NCBI GenBank assembly: GCA_944474755.1
Contig: OX104111.1
Location: forward strand, 96,638,805 to 96,702,804
DNA: 64,000 nt
Reading direction: 5' to 3'
Source: Limnoperna fortunei
Taxonomy: Eukaryota > Mollusca > Bivalvia > Mytilida > Modiolidae
Shown: in pieces, positions 22,021 through 33,354 of the stretch
Layout: every line of letters starts with the position of its first letter
How positions within the stretch are numbered: the first letter of the stretch is position 1
Notes under the pieces: generated by a model
Database searches by the model: none
What the model saw: only the letters and a program-made list of their open reading frames with translations
What the model was told of the DNA's origin: nothing
Position numbers and translations under genes: made by a program

Positions 22021-22145
22021 CATATTTAATAATGTCTTGTTCAATTACATAGAAAATGTCAATGTTACTATAAATACTGCTCTCAGGCGGTATGTAAACA
22101 GCACCAAACAAAATAAGACATTCAAATATAGATTTAACAATAAAC
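22021..22145 (-). pseudogene. LINE1 endonuclease, middle piece
   Basis: The minus strand reads LFGAVYIPPESSIYSNIDIF then YVIEQDIIKY. This is the GAVYIPPE block that lies between the N- and C-parts of the same endonuclease. It is squeezed between LINE2 (left) and the LTR-like block (right). 22021-22025 is the right CATAT duplication. Confidence 0.85.
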
Positions 22146-23350
22146 TGTAGTAGTGTTAATTTTTTGTGTATTCAAAATATTGTTATTATTTATGTTTCAT
22201 TTATAAACTGAACAGAATTAATAAAATTATCTAAATTATATATTGCAAGAGTTATATTTTATTTGAAGAGACTATATTTCTTTATTTGAAAATATATTGA
22301 ATATTCATAAGTATTAATTACTTGTTAATTTCGATTGGTCATGGTTAGTTTGGCGCGAGTTTGGTGAGTTCTTTGTTCAATACAAAGTAGATTTTGGACA
22401 GGATATAGCGATAAATCAGATGTAGATGTACCTGGCTAGTTGTTCGTTAATTACTTCGTTTAGATTAACTGACTAATTATCAATAGACGACATTGACAGA
22501 CGAAAGTAAGTTATTTTTACTTCTTTTAACACACGATATTTAACACAAATAACATAAGATTTAGTTAAAAGTACTATCCTTCTCGAAACATCTAGTTTGC
22601 ATGTTCTTTAGATTAATATTTGTATGAAAGATACACATAAATGATATATTTATTTGCCACCAAATTTTATTAGGCAAGCAGGTATATTTCAGTAACATGT
22701 AATATAATCGTACTTTGCTCTTTGTGCATAAAAATGGTTTAAAATTGATGCTAGATGTTAATCGTCAAATACCATATTTAATGTGTATTATTTATGAGTC
22801 CGATATTTATACATGTAAGTTGTATTTTTGTTTCAGGACTCGTATATAGTTTTGCGTAACACTGTGAGAGGTGCCTGGATTAATCATTCCAGATTAGTTC
22901 ACTCCACAAGTGGTAAGAATATGTTTAAAATTTTTATCATTTTGTAATGTAAAATGAGGTTCGATTGGTAGATCATAGATTTTGTTTATTATTACCTCCC
23001 TTGAATGGTATGTAACATAGTAAAAAGTGATCTTTGATGATCTTAGTATGAATGTATATTATTCAATTTGCATAAAATTGGAAGAAAATAATACAACACA
23101 CCTATATTATTTATATATACAGTACATGTAACAGTGATTTTGCATTGTTAAATCAGACATTGTACCGTTTTGTTATTCGAATACATTTCAATTACATTTA
23201 CTAAAACTTGTGTAATGTTATGTTTCTGTTTTGCACGGTTGTAAGAATATTGAAATTAATATATTGTTAGCTAATTGGAAAATTTGATGTTTTTACAGAA
23301 CTATCATAAACATTTGGAAACATAGTACCGAACCACTTGTTATTACTACA
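22146..23350. mobile_element. 1.2-kb solo-LTR-like block inside LINE1
   Basis: The block separating two LINE1 endonuclease pieces begins TGTAGTAG and ends TTACTACA. It thus has TG..CA ends and 7-bp inverted termini TGTAGTA/TACTACA. No matching target duplication was found directly outside (taaac / cccaa); a 5-bp AACTG repeat just inside or outside the ends may be chance. The interior has splice-like signals: donor 'gacgaaagtaagt' (22498-22510) and acceptor 'tttgtttcag' ending ~22835 before a short block with donor 'gtggtaagaa'. It could be a solo LTR or another inserted fragment. Confidence 0.4.
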
Positions 23351-23685
23351 CCCAACTGCTACAAAACCATAGAGCATTGTCACTAGTATTTCCTAATACT
23401 TCAACATATTCAAATAAATGATTACGAGCTAACACAATTACCCCCCCCCCCCCCCTGATTTATGTTTAGCATTTTCACGATTAAGAGGTGGCAAACACAT
23501 ACAATTCTCAATATTTATCACATCATATTTATCCAACTTTGATTCATTAAAGCATACTTTATCAAAATTACTACACAAATTTTTTAACTCGGTATTTTTA
23601 AACTTTGCTTTAATGCCACATACATTTAATGCTAAAACACTGATCTTTTTAACAATATTGGGACCATACTGGGAGAGTTCCATTG
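23351..23685 (-). pseudogene. LINE1 endonuclease, N-terminal part
   Basis: The minus strand reads VLALNVCGIKAKFKNTEL, then CFNESKLDKYDVINIENC, PPLNRENAKHKSGG. After a frameshift in a poly-C tract (23442-23455) it continues VIVLARNHLFEYVEVLGNTS to NALWFC. LNVCG and ESKLD are the first active-site blocks of the APE-type endonuclease. Confidence 0.88.
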
Positions 23686-23689
23686 TTCG

Positions 23690-23900
23690 ACCCACAGAGC
23701 AGCCCAGCGCGTCCCCGGGTGGCGGATAGGGGAGACCCTCTCGTTGGGGATTGTCAGGTCATAATACGGAAAGCCTGACCGCGGACCGTAGTGGGTAACG
23801 TGTTTGGAGAGTGCCACGCTCCGTGAACGATAAAGACCCCTTTTGTAGATTTCGAAAAAGAGTAGGCTTATTGTAGCCGCTACAAAAGGCTAAATTTTCC
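23690..23900 (-). other. LINE1 ORF1-ORF2 linker region
   Basis: This is a GC-richer block between ORF1 and ORF2 of LINE1, with phrases such as ccccgggtggcggatagggg and gaccctctcgttgggga. A diverged relative occurs alone at 57060-57250, which supports a conserved non-coding linker of this LINE family. Confidence 0.55.
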
Positions 23901-24100
23901 GCCCCTACCCAAAACTCCATTTTTTCCTGTCAAAATTGTATTCCCTGTGACCCATCCCACCCCCATTTTCCGTTGATTTATTGTTTTTTAACTTGTTCCA
24001 GTCCTGAATATAGCTGAAATACTGCTCGCTGGACGTAAAGCAGACATCCAATCAAAACTTTTCAACAATAGACACTGTATTTTCAACTGAATTTATCACA

Positions 24101-25005
24101 TCAATAACTTGGTTTACGCCCTGGATTTTTTCCACACCTGAATCGAAATTTTATTGATCTTCCATTGTAGCTTAGCACTGGACTTGTACTAAGTTTGCTA
24201 ATTTTTCTTGCTTTGACGTTGAATTCTGAATTGTTTCCCGGTTCATCTTCCTTGTGAGTTGGGTAATGTCTTCTGTACCGGTCCTTAACATCTAGATCGC
24301 TAAGTCCGAATACTTTATAGTCAATATCGATTTTAAAAGGGTAATCTGGATTCTCGACTGTAACTTTGAATTGTCTTTTAGGTTGCAAATAACTTTACAA
24401 TCTCTCGTGAAGGCATTTTTAACATTGTCCAACTTTTTAACATATTGCAAAAGTTTCATACGCATTGTTGTCAAATCTTCATTAAAGTAAATGTTTTTTA
24501 AATCGGCTGTTCCATGTAGCATTCTCTTATTGGCGAATATCTGGGTTTTCATAACTCGGGACGTTCTCAGAATGATTGTGCGGGGTCGCGTGTTTGTAGG
24601 CCTGCCCGGTGCTTTGCCAACACGGTGGCAACTGATCACATCACTCTCATTGCTACTAAACTCTTCTGATCCTCGGTAGGATCTTCTGGGATTCCAGCTA
24701 TTCTAATGTTTTCCCTTCTACTGTATTGATTCTATTTTAGCGTCGTGCAAATCAAGAGTTTAAGACACGTTCTGAAAGTAAGTACATCAATTGCGGGCAG
24801 CATAAGTTGTAATACTTTTACAGCGGTCAAGTCGGATTCATTTAAACCCTGGTTATCATCAGTTGTTGTTTTAAGCAGATTTATTAGGTCAGAAGAAGGG
24901 TCATCAGATTCATCATTAGTAATCGGAACAAGCGTTAATAAAGCTTTTAAAAATGTCTGCAAATGGCTTAACACACAACTTTTTAGGATTTGGTTTGGGC
25001 GGCAT
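24101..25005 (-). pseudogene. LINE1 ORF1 protein, frameshifted
   Basis: A start codon at 25005 gives MPPKPNPKKLCVKPFADIF. Further frames read ENIRIAGIPEDPTEDQKSLV (RRM-like block), CHRVGKAPGRPTNTRPRTII, FANKRMLHGTADLKNIYFNE and VTVENPDYPF. This matches the L1-type ORF1p C-terminal half. At least three frame breaks are present. A separate 80-codon frame (24732-24974) is its N-terminal portion. Confidence 0.8.
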
Positions 25006-26907
25006 CACGAAAATAACACTCGGGTTGCACTTTCTTTAATTATAAGACGGTTTCGTAAATTTAATCAATGTTACCAAAGAATCTATAAGACAACATTTAG
25101 CACTAATTTCTTTCGATATTACTACGATGTTTGTTGATTTTTGCCAGAACTTTTTCACACCGGAAGTCACTTTCATTTTTCAATATGCCGCTACCCAAAT
25201 GGAACGACAACACAATGACCTTTGCAACTCGTTGTCACGAATGTAGTTCCTCTTGGTATCTTTCTTTGTAATTTTTTTTCTTTGGCTTTTTTCTTGTTTT
25301 GGTTCTCATTTTGGGCTTATTGGAAAGAAGGATGTTTGAAAATAATTTTAAAATTAAACATTTGATGAAATATAATGGATTAGGAGTAATTTGGTCTAGT
25401 GGAAGGATTGCAAATTTCCTGTTTTTAGAGTGTCTCGGACTTTATCTCTGAAGATAGGGATGCTTCCAGAGCTTTAAAAAGAGTTGGAACTGATCAATTT
25501 TTCTGAATTTTGGATATAGTTTGGAAGTGGTATGGTACTTTCAGACTACTAAATGGCATTCGAGAACTATCGGTGGATTTTTTAAAATTTACTTAATGTT
25601 ATAATAGACAAATAGGTAAAAAGAGGCATTCATTAATTGTGTTTGTTTCAAATGTTCTAAAAAATTTTCTTTTTTTACCAAGAAGGTCAATAACTAGAGC
25701 GTTCATGTCACTATTGAGAACGCTGCCATTAATAGCACATATATAAATTTGGTTAAAACATTACTTAACTTTCCACAACAATCTAGTTGTGAAAACGTAG
25801 CTCTGAAGAGTTGCTCTATTTGTTGTCTCGTTGTCATTTGTAATGAAATCAATATAAATTTTTTATCAATATTGATTTTAATCAAAGAATAAAACCACAT
25901 GACAGCAACGTGATCGAAAAAGTTTCAAAGTTTTAATCATACAATGTCATATATGGTCAGAAGGTTTGACTTGTCTCAAACAATAGAAATTCTTTAAAAA
26001 ATACATTGATTTTCTTAAGAAAAGTTCCATGCAATTATTATAATTCTTCTTTGTGGAGTAAGGGAAATGGTTTGGTGTTTTACAGTATTTCTCAATAACG
26101 AGAAATATACAACATCATCAAGGGGAATTCACTGTATGACAGACTGAGAAATACTTGCTTGGAGAGTAATAAATCTCTTATGGAAAACTTGCAGTCTAGG
26201 AATTAATCCCATTGAAGAAATCTCTCGTTGTTCACTAACTGCCATTGTCATCCTTGCGGTCACCATACCTTTCAAAGCTGATCAACATGGCAACTATTTT
26301 TGGGATAGGAGATCCATCATTTGTAATATGCACATACTGTTTGAGATATTTCATTATCTAAATCACACCTGTGCAGCTGGATGGGTTTTCCTTTTTGACA
26401 CCAAGGTTTACCTATGAACAAATTTATTTGAATAATAAAATAAAAGATTCCAAATATGACATGGTTGCCCTGTCCAAGTTCTGTCAAACAGGAAATAGAA
26501 ATGCTATGACATGAAAAGGAGACACACGGTACAACTCACCACGATAAAGCTTAATTTTATTTATAAAAAATGTTAATGCCCTTGATTCAAATGCGATTAG
26601 TCTTATAATTTGCATTTAATGGCTATTGATATTTTGGTTACACAAGAAATCCCAATCTTTCCAGTAATTGAACAAAAGCATACAGTAAAGAAAATTATAT
26701 TTACTATTTCTGACTTTCTACTTAATTCCGTGGATTAAGGGTGCGGTATGTGCATGCACGTTTTGTTCTTTATTCTGTCAAACGCCACAACCTTCACACC
26801 ATCCGTTCCCATAAAATTTCTATCATGTTCCGCACCATACCGATCTGTATTACTTGCAGTCACTTTCCACCTAAAGTTCACGTAACATTTCAATGGATTT
26901 TCTCACA
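25006..26907. other. LINE1 5' flank and unannotated DNA
   Basis: The first few hundred bases are probably the 5' UTR of LINE1. The rest is AT-rich, without a supportable gene or clear repeat ends. Open frames here lack recognisable domains. Confidence 0.4.
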
Positions 26908-27038
26908 GGCACTTGTTTCTATCAGTGTGGGGATACTATCAAAGGTGGTCAACTATCCACATACATTGTAAATAGAAGTGGATAGTGTCCCCTCCCTTTT
27001 TTACAGTATTCTCCACATTAATAGAAACAAGTGCCTGA
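26908..27038. mobile_element. small inverted-repeat element (~131 bp)
   Basis: CAGGCACTTGTTTCTAT at 26908 and ATAGAAACAAGTGCCTG at 27022-27038 are exact inverted ends. The inverted similarity runs a further ~20 bases with mismatches (tgtgg.gatact). The interior is short. No convincing target duplication was seen. Confidence 0.7.
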
Positions 27039-27624
27039 TAGTTTTTGTATGATGGTGCATTATAAATGGTTTATTCAATGAATAACAGTGAATAGCTAAT
27101 ACATAGTTCTCATGTATCAATAACCACGTAGCTCTATTGTAGTTTAAGGTTCTTCATAAACTTACAGGATATTTTAATCAATACAAGTTTGAAGTATTTA
27201 ACGTGGATTTGTAGACTGCACAGATCTGCACATTATTTTTCCAAGTTTTCAGTTTCGTGTTAAAACCTTGACCTAATCTGTCAATAAGCTTGCTATAGTG
27301 GTTGTTGTGCTTCTGCAGATCCGATCAAATCCCGTCTGTTGAACCGTCTGAAGAGCTGAAATTTTATGTAACAGTCAAAAGTTAGGCACCAACCATTTTA
27401 TTACTCGTGGGGGGTCTGCATTTTTTCAACAACAAAAAAATAATAATTCCAAGTGCAGTTGAAAGTTGTCCGACCAAAAATAAGCTACTAATTGTGTTGC
27501 TTGAATAATTTTCTTTTGTGGGAGACAGAGAATTTTTTTGTACTAATGCTATAATCTATGGGAATAAAATAGGAAGAGCTTTTACAAATCACAAATGATC
27601 ACAAATGGGTTCTATTACCTTATG
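27039..27624. other. unannotated
   Basis: It is AT-rich, with no gene or repeat structure recognised. Confidence 0.35.
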
Positions 27625-27830
27625 GGGCCTCGGTGGCCGAGTGGTTAAGGTAGCTCGTCGACTATTAATCACGTGGTCTGTCTGACAAGGATTGCCAGTT
27701 TTCCCACCGCAGGTCGGGGCTTTCTCCAGGTACTCCAGCTTTCTCCCCCAATAAAAACTGGACGCCATGATATAGCTGAAAAATTGCTGAAAGTGGCGTT
27801 AAACACCATCAACAAACAAACAAAACAATT
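27625..27830 (+). mobile_element. tRNA-derived SINE, nearly full length
   Basis: The head carries a good polymerase III A box (TGGCCGAGTGG at 27639) followed by TTAAGGTAGCTCGTCGAC. The B box is decayed. The body has 'ggtcggggctttctccaggt' and 'cccaataaaaactggacgcc', and the 3' end is 'gcgttaaacaccatcaacaa' with a CAAA tail. Its 3' part recurs at 36153, 38335, 43181, 45284 and, inverted, at 63097-63285. It matches the general look of mollusc V/Meta-type SINEs; the exact family name is not asserted. Confidence 0.8.
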
Positions 27831-27984
27831 ACCTTATGACTGCCCGAAGATCTATACTTATCAACTAACACAACATCCTGCAGAAAGTTAATCTTTGGTG
27901 GACTTCTCAAATGAAGGATAGCGGACAAAAGTACTATATATAAATTACTAATTTATATAAAAGTACTATATATCAACGACTAAG

Positions 27985-28172
27985 GCCATTCGTTGGTCAG
28001 TCTGTGTCTAAATTTATGACAAGAAACACCGTCATTTGTATCGTTGCATAATCTTCTAGACTTGTATATTATTATTTTTTGTTTATGCTGTATCGTCATG
28101 TTTGTCAATCCGATACTAAATAAGTGTACTGGTTAAGCAGCATTCTTTTAGACTCTTTATATAATATTTTGA
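27985..28172 (+). repeat. separate copy of the arm of the 28.3-kb hairpin
   Basis: The sequence from 'ggccattcgttggtcagtct' to 'tagactctttatataa' is a direct copy of the inner left arm at 28532-28640. Its last part matches the reverse complement of 28655-28735. It therefore represents one uninterrupted inner arm. Confidence 0.7.
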
Positions 28173-28294
28173 ACTGCCTGTATTGTGTATTTACACGATC
28201 CCAGTGGACTTATATTATTCCATCTCCCAATGAAAAAAATATTATTCCATCTCCCAATGAAGAATATCTTAAACATTTAGAGTTAAACGCCACT

Positions 28295-28330
28295 GATGAG
28301 TCTTAAGTAAAAAAACGCGCGTCTGGCGTA
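28295..28330 (+). repeat. short bivalve repeat motif 'acgcgcgtctggcgta'
   Basis: The phrase gatgagtcttaagtaaaaaa then acgcgcgtctggcgta belongs, from memory, to a repeat very common in mytilid genomes. It immediately precedes the hairpin. Confidence 0.5.
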
Positions 28331-28332
28331 AT

Positions 28333-28950
28333 GAATTTGTCACCTTGATAATTTTGATTACATCTTGTTGGAATATTCGAACAAAGCCAAGTAACAGCAC
28401 GGCACGTCCCCGGTTAGCGGACTGAGAAGCAACTATAAAAAAAGTTTTGGGTTCATTTAAAATGAGAAAGTTTAAGATCAATATGTTATGATTGTTTACG
28501 TTATTTATTTATATTGACACTCAATGACTAGGCCATTCGTTGGTCAGTCTGTGTCTAAATTTATGACAAGAAACACCGTCATTTGTATCGTTGCATAATC
28601 TTCTAGACTTGTATATTATTATTTTTTGTTTATGTTGTATATATATAAACGTCTAAAGAGTCTACCAACCAGTAAAGCTTATTAAGTATCGGATCGACAA
28701 ACATGACGATACAGCATAAACAAAAAATTAACAAAACATAATATACAAGTCTAGAAGATTATGCAACGATACAAATGACGGTGTTTCTTGTCAAAAATTT
28801 AGACAAAGACTGACCAACGATTTCTCATTTCCAACTTAACCCAAAATAGTTGCTTTTTAAGTCCGCCAACCGCGGACGTGCCGTGCTGTTACTTGGCTTT
28901 CCTCAAATATTCCAACAAGATGTAATCAAAATTACCAAGGTGACAAATTC
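28333..28950. mobile_element. long foldback element, arms ~245 bp
   Basis: The outer arms 28333-28465 and ~28819-28950 are complementary (gaatttgtcaccttgataat with its mirror, and 'aagtaacagcacggcacgtc' with its mirror). The inner arms 28538-28640 and ~28700-28818 are also complementary ('tcagtctgtgtctaaattta', 'ttgcataatcttctagactt'). The loop is ~60 bases (28640-28700). The left arm contains an extra ~70 bp (28466-28535). No target duplication was found. Confidence 0.75.
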
Positions 28951-28956
28951 CTTTAT

Positions 28957-28982
28957 ATATATATGTGTGTGTGTGTGTGTGA
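28957..28982. repeat. TA/TG microsatellite
   Basis: A run of tatata then gtgtgtgtgtgtgtgtg follows directly after the foldback element. Confidence 0.9.
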
Positions 28983-30015
28983 ATTTAATGTATTCAGCAT
29001 TAAATTCCTTTATCGAAAGAAGACTGACTAGTATAGTTGTTGGCTGGTGTTGCGTTCCGCTCTAGTATTCCTTCAACAAATGATTGGTGATTGGTTAAAC
29101 CTGTCCTAAAATAGAAAAACCAAATCGAGGTTCGGTCTTTTTGAAAATCGTCTGCAAGGAGGTGAAAGGAAAAATGTCGGTTTGGCAATCTAAACTTTTT
29201 AATCCTTATTAATGTTCCATTCAACAACACTTCTTTGGAAGAAAAATTTGTTTAATGATCTTCCAACCCCAGAAATCTCGAAAAATGTTATTTTGTTTCA
29301 GGATGGTTTAACAATTTCTTTAATTTTATCACATCTGGGATGCGAAGCATCCACTGGAAGCAGCATGGAGCTCCCGACATTTTATCAATATCTTGTAATT
29401 CTAGTTTCATATTTCCCCTAAACAATAATAACAATAATGTTATGGACATATTAATACGAGTAAAGCATTTCTATTTAAATAAAAATAGGAATAAAGCCCT
29501 GCTTCCCTCCTATCACGGTCACTGCTTTTTTGACGGTAAACCAATTAATAAAAGTGGTAAACTTCTTTTGCATACATCTCAAGAGTCTGGACTTGCACTG
29601 TTAAAATACTAAATGGTAGAACCATTGGAGATTTATTAGGAAAATACACTTGTGTTACATATGATGTAGTGTTGTGTATTATATTATTGTTTCTAATGAT
29701 ATATTCAATATTGTTGCTGATTTTACTGTACATGATTTCATCAAACCATTGTATGATTAGTTGTTCATTGTTAACAAATTTTCATGTAAAGAGCAGCTTT
29801 CAAAATTCATTGGAACCACTTCCATGTAAATTTATATGGACAAAAGAATCAGTTGAACTGTATTCCCAGAATATAAATAGCATTGAAAGTAAACAAAAAC
29901 TTGATACATTTATGACCAAATAAATTTAATGACATTGGCTACTGATTCCTTAACAAATTTTAAAACAAAATGCCAGAAAATCAGCAAAAATTGTTAAGCC
30001 CCCTAGCAACATTAA

Positions 30016-30016
<1 letters not shown>

Positions 30017-30047
<31 letters not shown>

Positions 30048-30075
30048 CAAACAAACAAACAAACAAAAAAAACAA
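30017..30075. repeat. poly(A) run with (CAAA)n
   Basis: About 29 A bases are followed by repeated caaa and more A. It lies inside LINE3 between the endonuclease and reverse transcriptase parts, so it may mark a secondary retrotransposed insertion. Confidence 0.8.
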
Positions 30076-30379
30076 CAAAAAAATCCACCTAAAACTAGAC
30101 ACTGGTTTTCAGTCATGTAAAGATCGCAGGAACACAGAAAAAATTATGAAAACTTGTAAATAAATTTCCCGGAAAAGATGAATATAGGAAAAATTTCTAT
30201 TCATATAGATCAAAATACAGACGTCTTTGCAAATTTGAAGAAAAGTCATATAAAAACAAAATTTGTTCTGAATTGAGTAACAACTGTGCTAAGATCCAAA
30301 AGTATTTTGGAACATGATAAATAAACTTGAAAGGGAATCAGCTGGTCGAATTGATGACACTGATATTCCAAAGGAAGAA

Positions 30380-31753
30380 TTCATATCATTTTACAAAAAA
30401 CTAAATAAAGAAATGAACAACAAAATATCACTCGGGAATTTGAGACCCTAAAATCAAATATTAACTTCTCAGTATCAGGTGAGTCGAACAATGAAATCAC
30501 CTGTGAGGAGATAATAAAAGCAATTAAATTACTTAAAAATGGTAAAAGTACATCATCAGACCTCATCTCTAATGAAATGCTGAAGAATAGTACCACAGCA
30601 TTAATTAAACCACTCTGTAAACTTTTTAATTTGATCTTTTCACATGGTATCTTCCCTAAATCTTGGAATGAAAGCTATTTAGTTTTATTACATAAAAAAG
30701 GTAATAGATTTGACCCTAATAATTATAGGGGAATATCTATCAGCTCAAACTTAGGAAAATTATTTAATAAGATTATATACAATCGACTTTTGGAATTTAT
30801 GAATAATAACCCTCTAATAAGTAAGAACCAAATAGGATTCAAAGAGAAGTGCAGGACTTCTGATCACATTTTTACTCTAAAAACTATCACAGATAACTAT
30901 AAAATGAAAAATCAAAGTGTTTGCTGCAGACTTCATTGACCTAAGAAAAGCCTTTGACACAGTGTGGAGAATTGTTTTTTTTTTAAACTGCTACAACATA
31001 ACACTCCTAATAAAATATTTAAAATTATATACTCCATGTATACTGATACTATGTGTAAAATTAAATTTTCAAATAGTCTAAGTGAGCCATTTATATCTGA
31101 AAGAGGGTTAAACACGGTGATGTTTTGAGTCATCTTCTCTTTAACTTTTTTATAGATGATATAAAAAAAACTGGAAAACAAATGTATTACCCATTGGTCT
31201 TGTGTGGTATTAGAGTAAGCATTCTTTATGCTGATGATATTGTACTAATATCTCGGAGTAAGGAAGGGTTGCAAAAATGTCTCATTGCCATGCAGGAATA
31301 CTGTTCAATATGGAATTTACATGTAAATGCTGATAAATCCAAAGTAGTAGTATTTAATTCGAATGGTAAAACCTTTTAAAACCAATTCAAATATAATAAT
31401 TAATATATCTAGAAACGATATCTCAGTACTGTTATCTAGGCATATTAGTAAAATGTAATGGCAACTTTAATCTAGCTATTAACACATTGATGGAAAAAGC
31501 CAAAAGAGCATATTTTAAAATTAAAAAGCTAATTGGATTAAATAACCCTTGCAAATTATTAGAAAAACTCTTTGATACACTAATTTTACCCATTATCACA
31601 TACTGCAGTGAAATATGGGGTATTTTCTCCAACTTTAAAGATACTGAACCATTTGAAAAATTACATCTTAAATTTATAAAAAAAAATTTTAAGGTGTACA
31701 TTGCAAAGCTACTAATGATGCATGTCGAGCTCAACTATGCCGACTTCCCTTAA
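30380..31753 (+). pseudogene. LINE3 reverse transcriptase, frameshifted
   Basis: Frames read ITCEEIIKAIKLLKNGKSTS, SDLISNEMLKNST, FPKSWNESYLVLLHKKGN, DPNNYRGISISSNLGKLFNK, SKNQIGFKEKCRTSDHIFTL. A break near 30930 follows. Then come FNFFIDDIKK, LYADDIVLISRSKEGLQKC (catalytic YADD at ~31228), NLHVNADKSKVVVFN, ILPIITYCSEIWG. The FID..KAFD block is shifted out of frame around 30937. Confidence 0.88.
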
Positions 31754-31930
31754 AAAGTAAAATTCTGTACTCAAGCATCATATATCTAGAATATATTTTA
31801 GACTCAGAAAATTCTGTAGTAAAAACTATTTTTTTAAATTCTGTTCGCTCAAACAATTGGTTTATCAAACTGAAAACAGTATTAAATAATTTAGGATTTT
31901 CCTTTCTAAATCTATAATAAGAGAGTAGTA

Positions 31931-32634
31931 AACTGTCAAACATACGATTTGCACCTGTTGACGGATATTCCCGAACACGTGCTGGTCACTTCCGGTATTT
32001 TATCTAAACCATGTGTGACGTCACAGTTTGAACTGTTAAATGCCATAGCACCATTTACAATATCGAAACACCAGACAGACTATTGTATAACTTTTGTTTT
32101 TTAATTTGTTTTTCGAATATAAACAGTACGCGGGGTATTGGACAATGGCGATCGAAAGAATTTTAATTACAAAAATGTTTCTTAGAAAACAAACGGGACA
32201 TTGCCATTTTATTTGTTTAAATTTCTTACTAAACATTTACCTATTTTAATATTTAAACAAATGCTAAAATAAGGGATTAAGTCGTTCTTTTTCGACAATG
32301 CGGATGCGGGGGGGGGGGGGGGTGGGGGGGATTGCATTAAAACTATCGTACACATTATACAATTTATATACATATTGGGTTTTTTTCGATCCTGTGTCTG
32401 AAAAGGAAGCGTTCAAGTGTGAAATTAAACAAACAAAGAACCGTTTTTGTCGTGTGGAAGCTCACATTCAGATCATTCGTGGCAAATACTGTCGATGGTG
32501 CAGCTGAATCGATGGCAATCACTCGTATGTCTCCTTACCCGTTTGAACCATACCACTCCAACTCCGACGATTTTGATGAAGATGAAAATATCGAAACAGC
32601 AGACAGACTACTGAATAACTTTTGTTATTTATTT
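31931..32634. other. DNA interrupting LINE3; first half of a local duplication
   Basis: 32062-32450 is a diverged direct copy of 32588-32985 (for example 'cgaatataaacagt', 'ggacattgccattttat', 'ttcaagtgtgaaat'). Between the copies, 32509-32640 reads MSPYPFEPYHSNSDDFDEDE then NIETADRLLNN. This acidic stretch after a PY-FEP motif resembles the start of some P2X7-domain-type proteins of invertebrates; that link is weak. A G-run occurs at 32308-32322. Confidence 0.35.
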
Positions 32635-33354
32635 CTATATCGAATATAAACAGTCCAAGGGGTATTAGATAGGGGATCTTTTAAGAGAAATAATAGAATA
32701 TGTTTGAACAGTATTTTATTTAATGACAAATGTTTCGGCAGAAACAAACGTGGCCATTGCCATTTTATTATTTTAAATGTCTTACTATACACTTTACCTA
32801 TTTTAATATGGAAAAAAAACGTGGATTGAGTCTTTTGGGGGAAAAGAGGGGGGGGGGGTCATTAAAACTATCATACTTATTATACAAATTTTACATATTG
32901 TTTTTTTTCCCTCTAAACTGTCTCTGAAATGGAAGCTTTCAAGTGTGAAATGAAACGAACATAGAGCCGAAAATTACTGTTGGACCGTTACAATCTTCTA
33001 TTTTCACTCTATGAAATCTGTCCTTATTCACAGAGTTTTGTGTCCTTTGGAAAGGAATGCATGGAAACTCCATCTGAATTTGTGTTACCATAGTTTGCTG
33101 CAACACATCTCACCCAACTTCATCTGCTAGTACCACCGCGATCTCATCGTGGCATCTTAAAGTTAAAAAATGAATTAAATATTTAACCACGTGCGTTTGT
33201 TGTTTGTTTACCGGAGATCAGAAGTTCATCTTGTGACGTAGACTTTCGATCATTGGCGGAAATTACCGATCGATAGATAACTGATCTGTTTGAAGTACAC
33301 CTGTCAGTATATCTCTGTTAATACGAAAAAGTTTTAAAAACGGTTTTTAGAAAT

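Larger units (their letters stand above)
11391..25005 (-). mobile_element. LINE1: non-LTR retrotransposon, split by later insertions
   Basis: On the minus strand the parts, in 5'-3' order, are: ORF1 25005-24101, linker ~23900-23690, endonuclease N-part 23685-23351, endonuclease middle 22145-22021, endonuclease C-part 13186-~12720, and reverse transcriptase start ~12720-11500. Foreign DNA sits between them: the LTR-like block 22146-23350, and LINE2 at 13187-22020. The endonuclease frame reads through both borders of the LINE2 insertion once one CATAT copy is removed. The reverse transcriptase ends before its YADD box near 11500, so the 3' half is lost or displaced (compare 7776-8637). APE-type endonuclease followed by reverse transcriptase is the CR1/jockey-like layout. 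Confidence 0.85.
29440..31930 (+). mobile_element. LINE3: non-LTR retrotransposon, endonuclease end and reverse transcriptase
   Basis: A decayed LINE on the plus strand. Endonuclease remnants are NKSGKLLLHTSQESGLAL (29547), then ILNGRTIGDLLGKYTC (29609) and VADFTVHDF (29712). Reverse transcriptase runs 30380-31930. The ORF2 end and 3' UTR are displaced to 33355-34088 by intervening DNA (31931-33354). Many frameshifts and stops, plus an A/CAAA-rich run at 30017-30075, show it is old. It is related to but clearly different from LINE1/LINE4. Confidence 0.8.

Noticed and set aside
27625..27700. Functional tRNA gene
   Set aside because: A good A box but no intact B box and no cloverleaf; it is fused to a repeat body that recurs elsewhere, so it is a SINE head.
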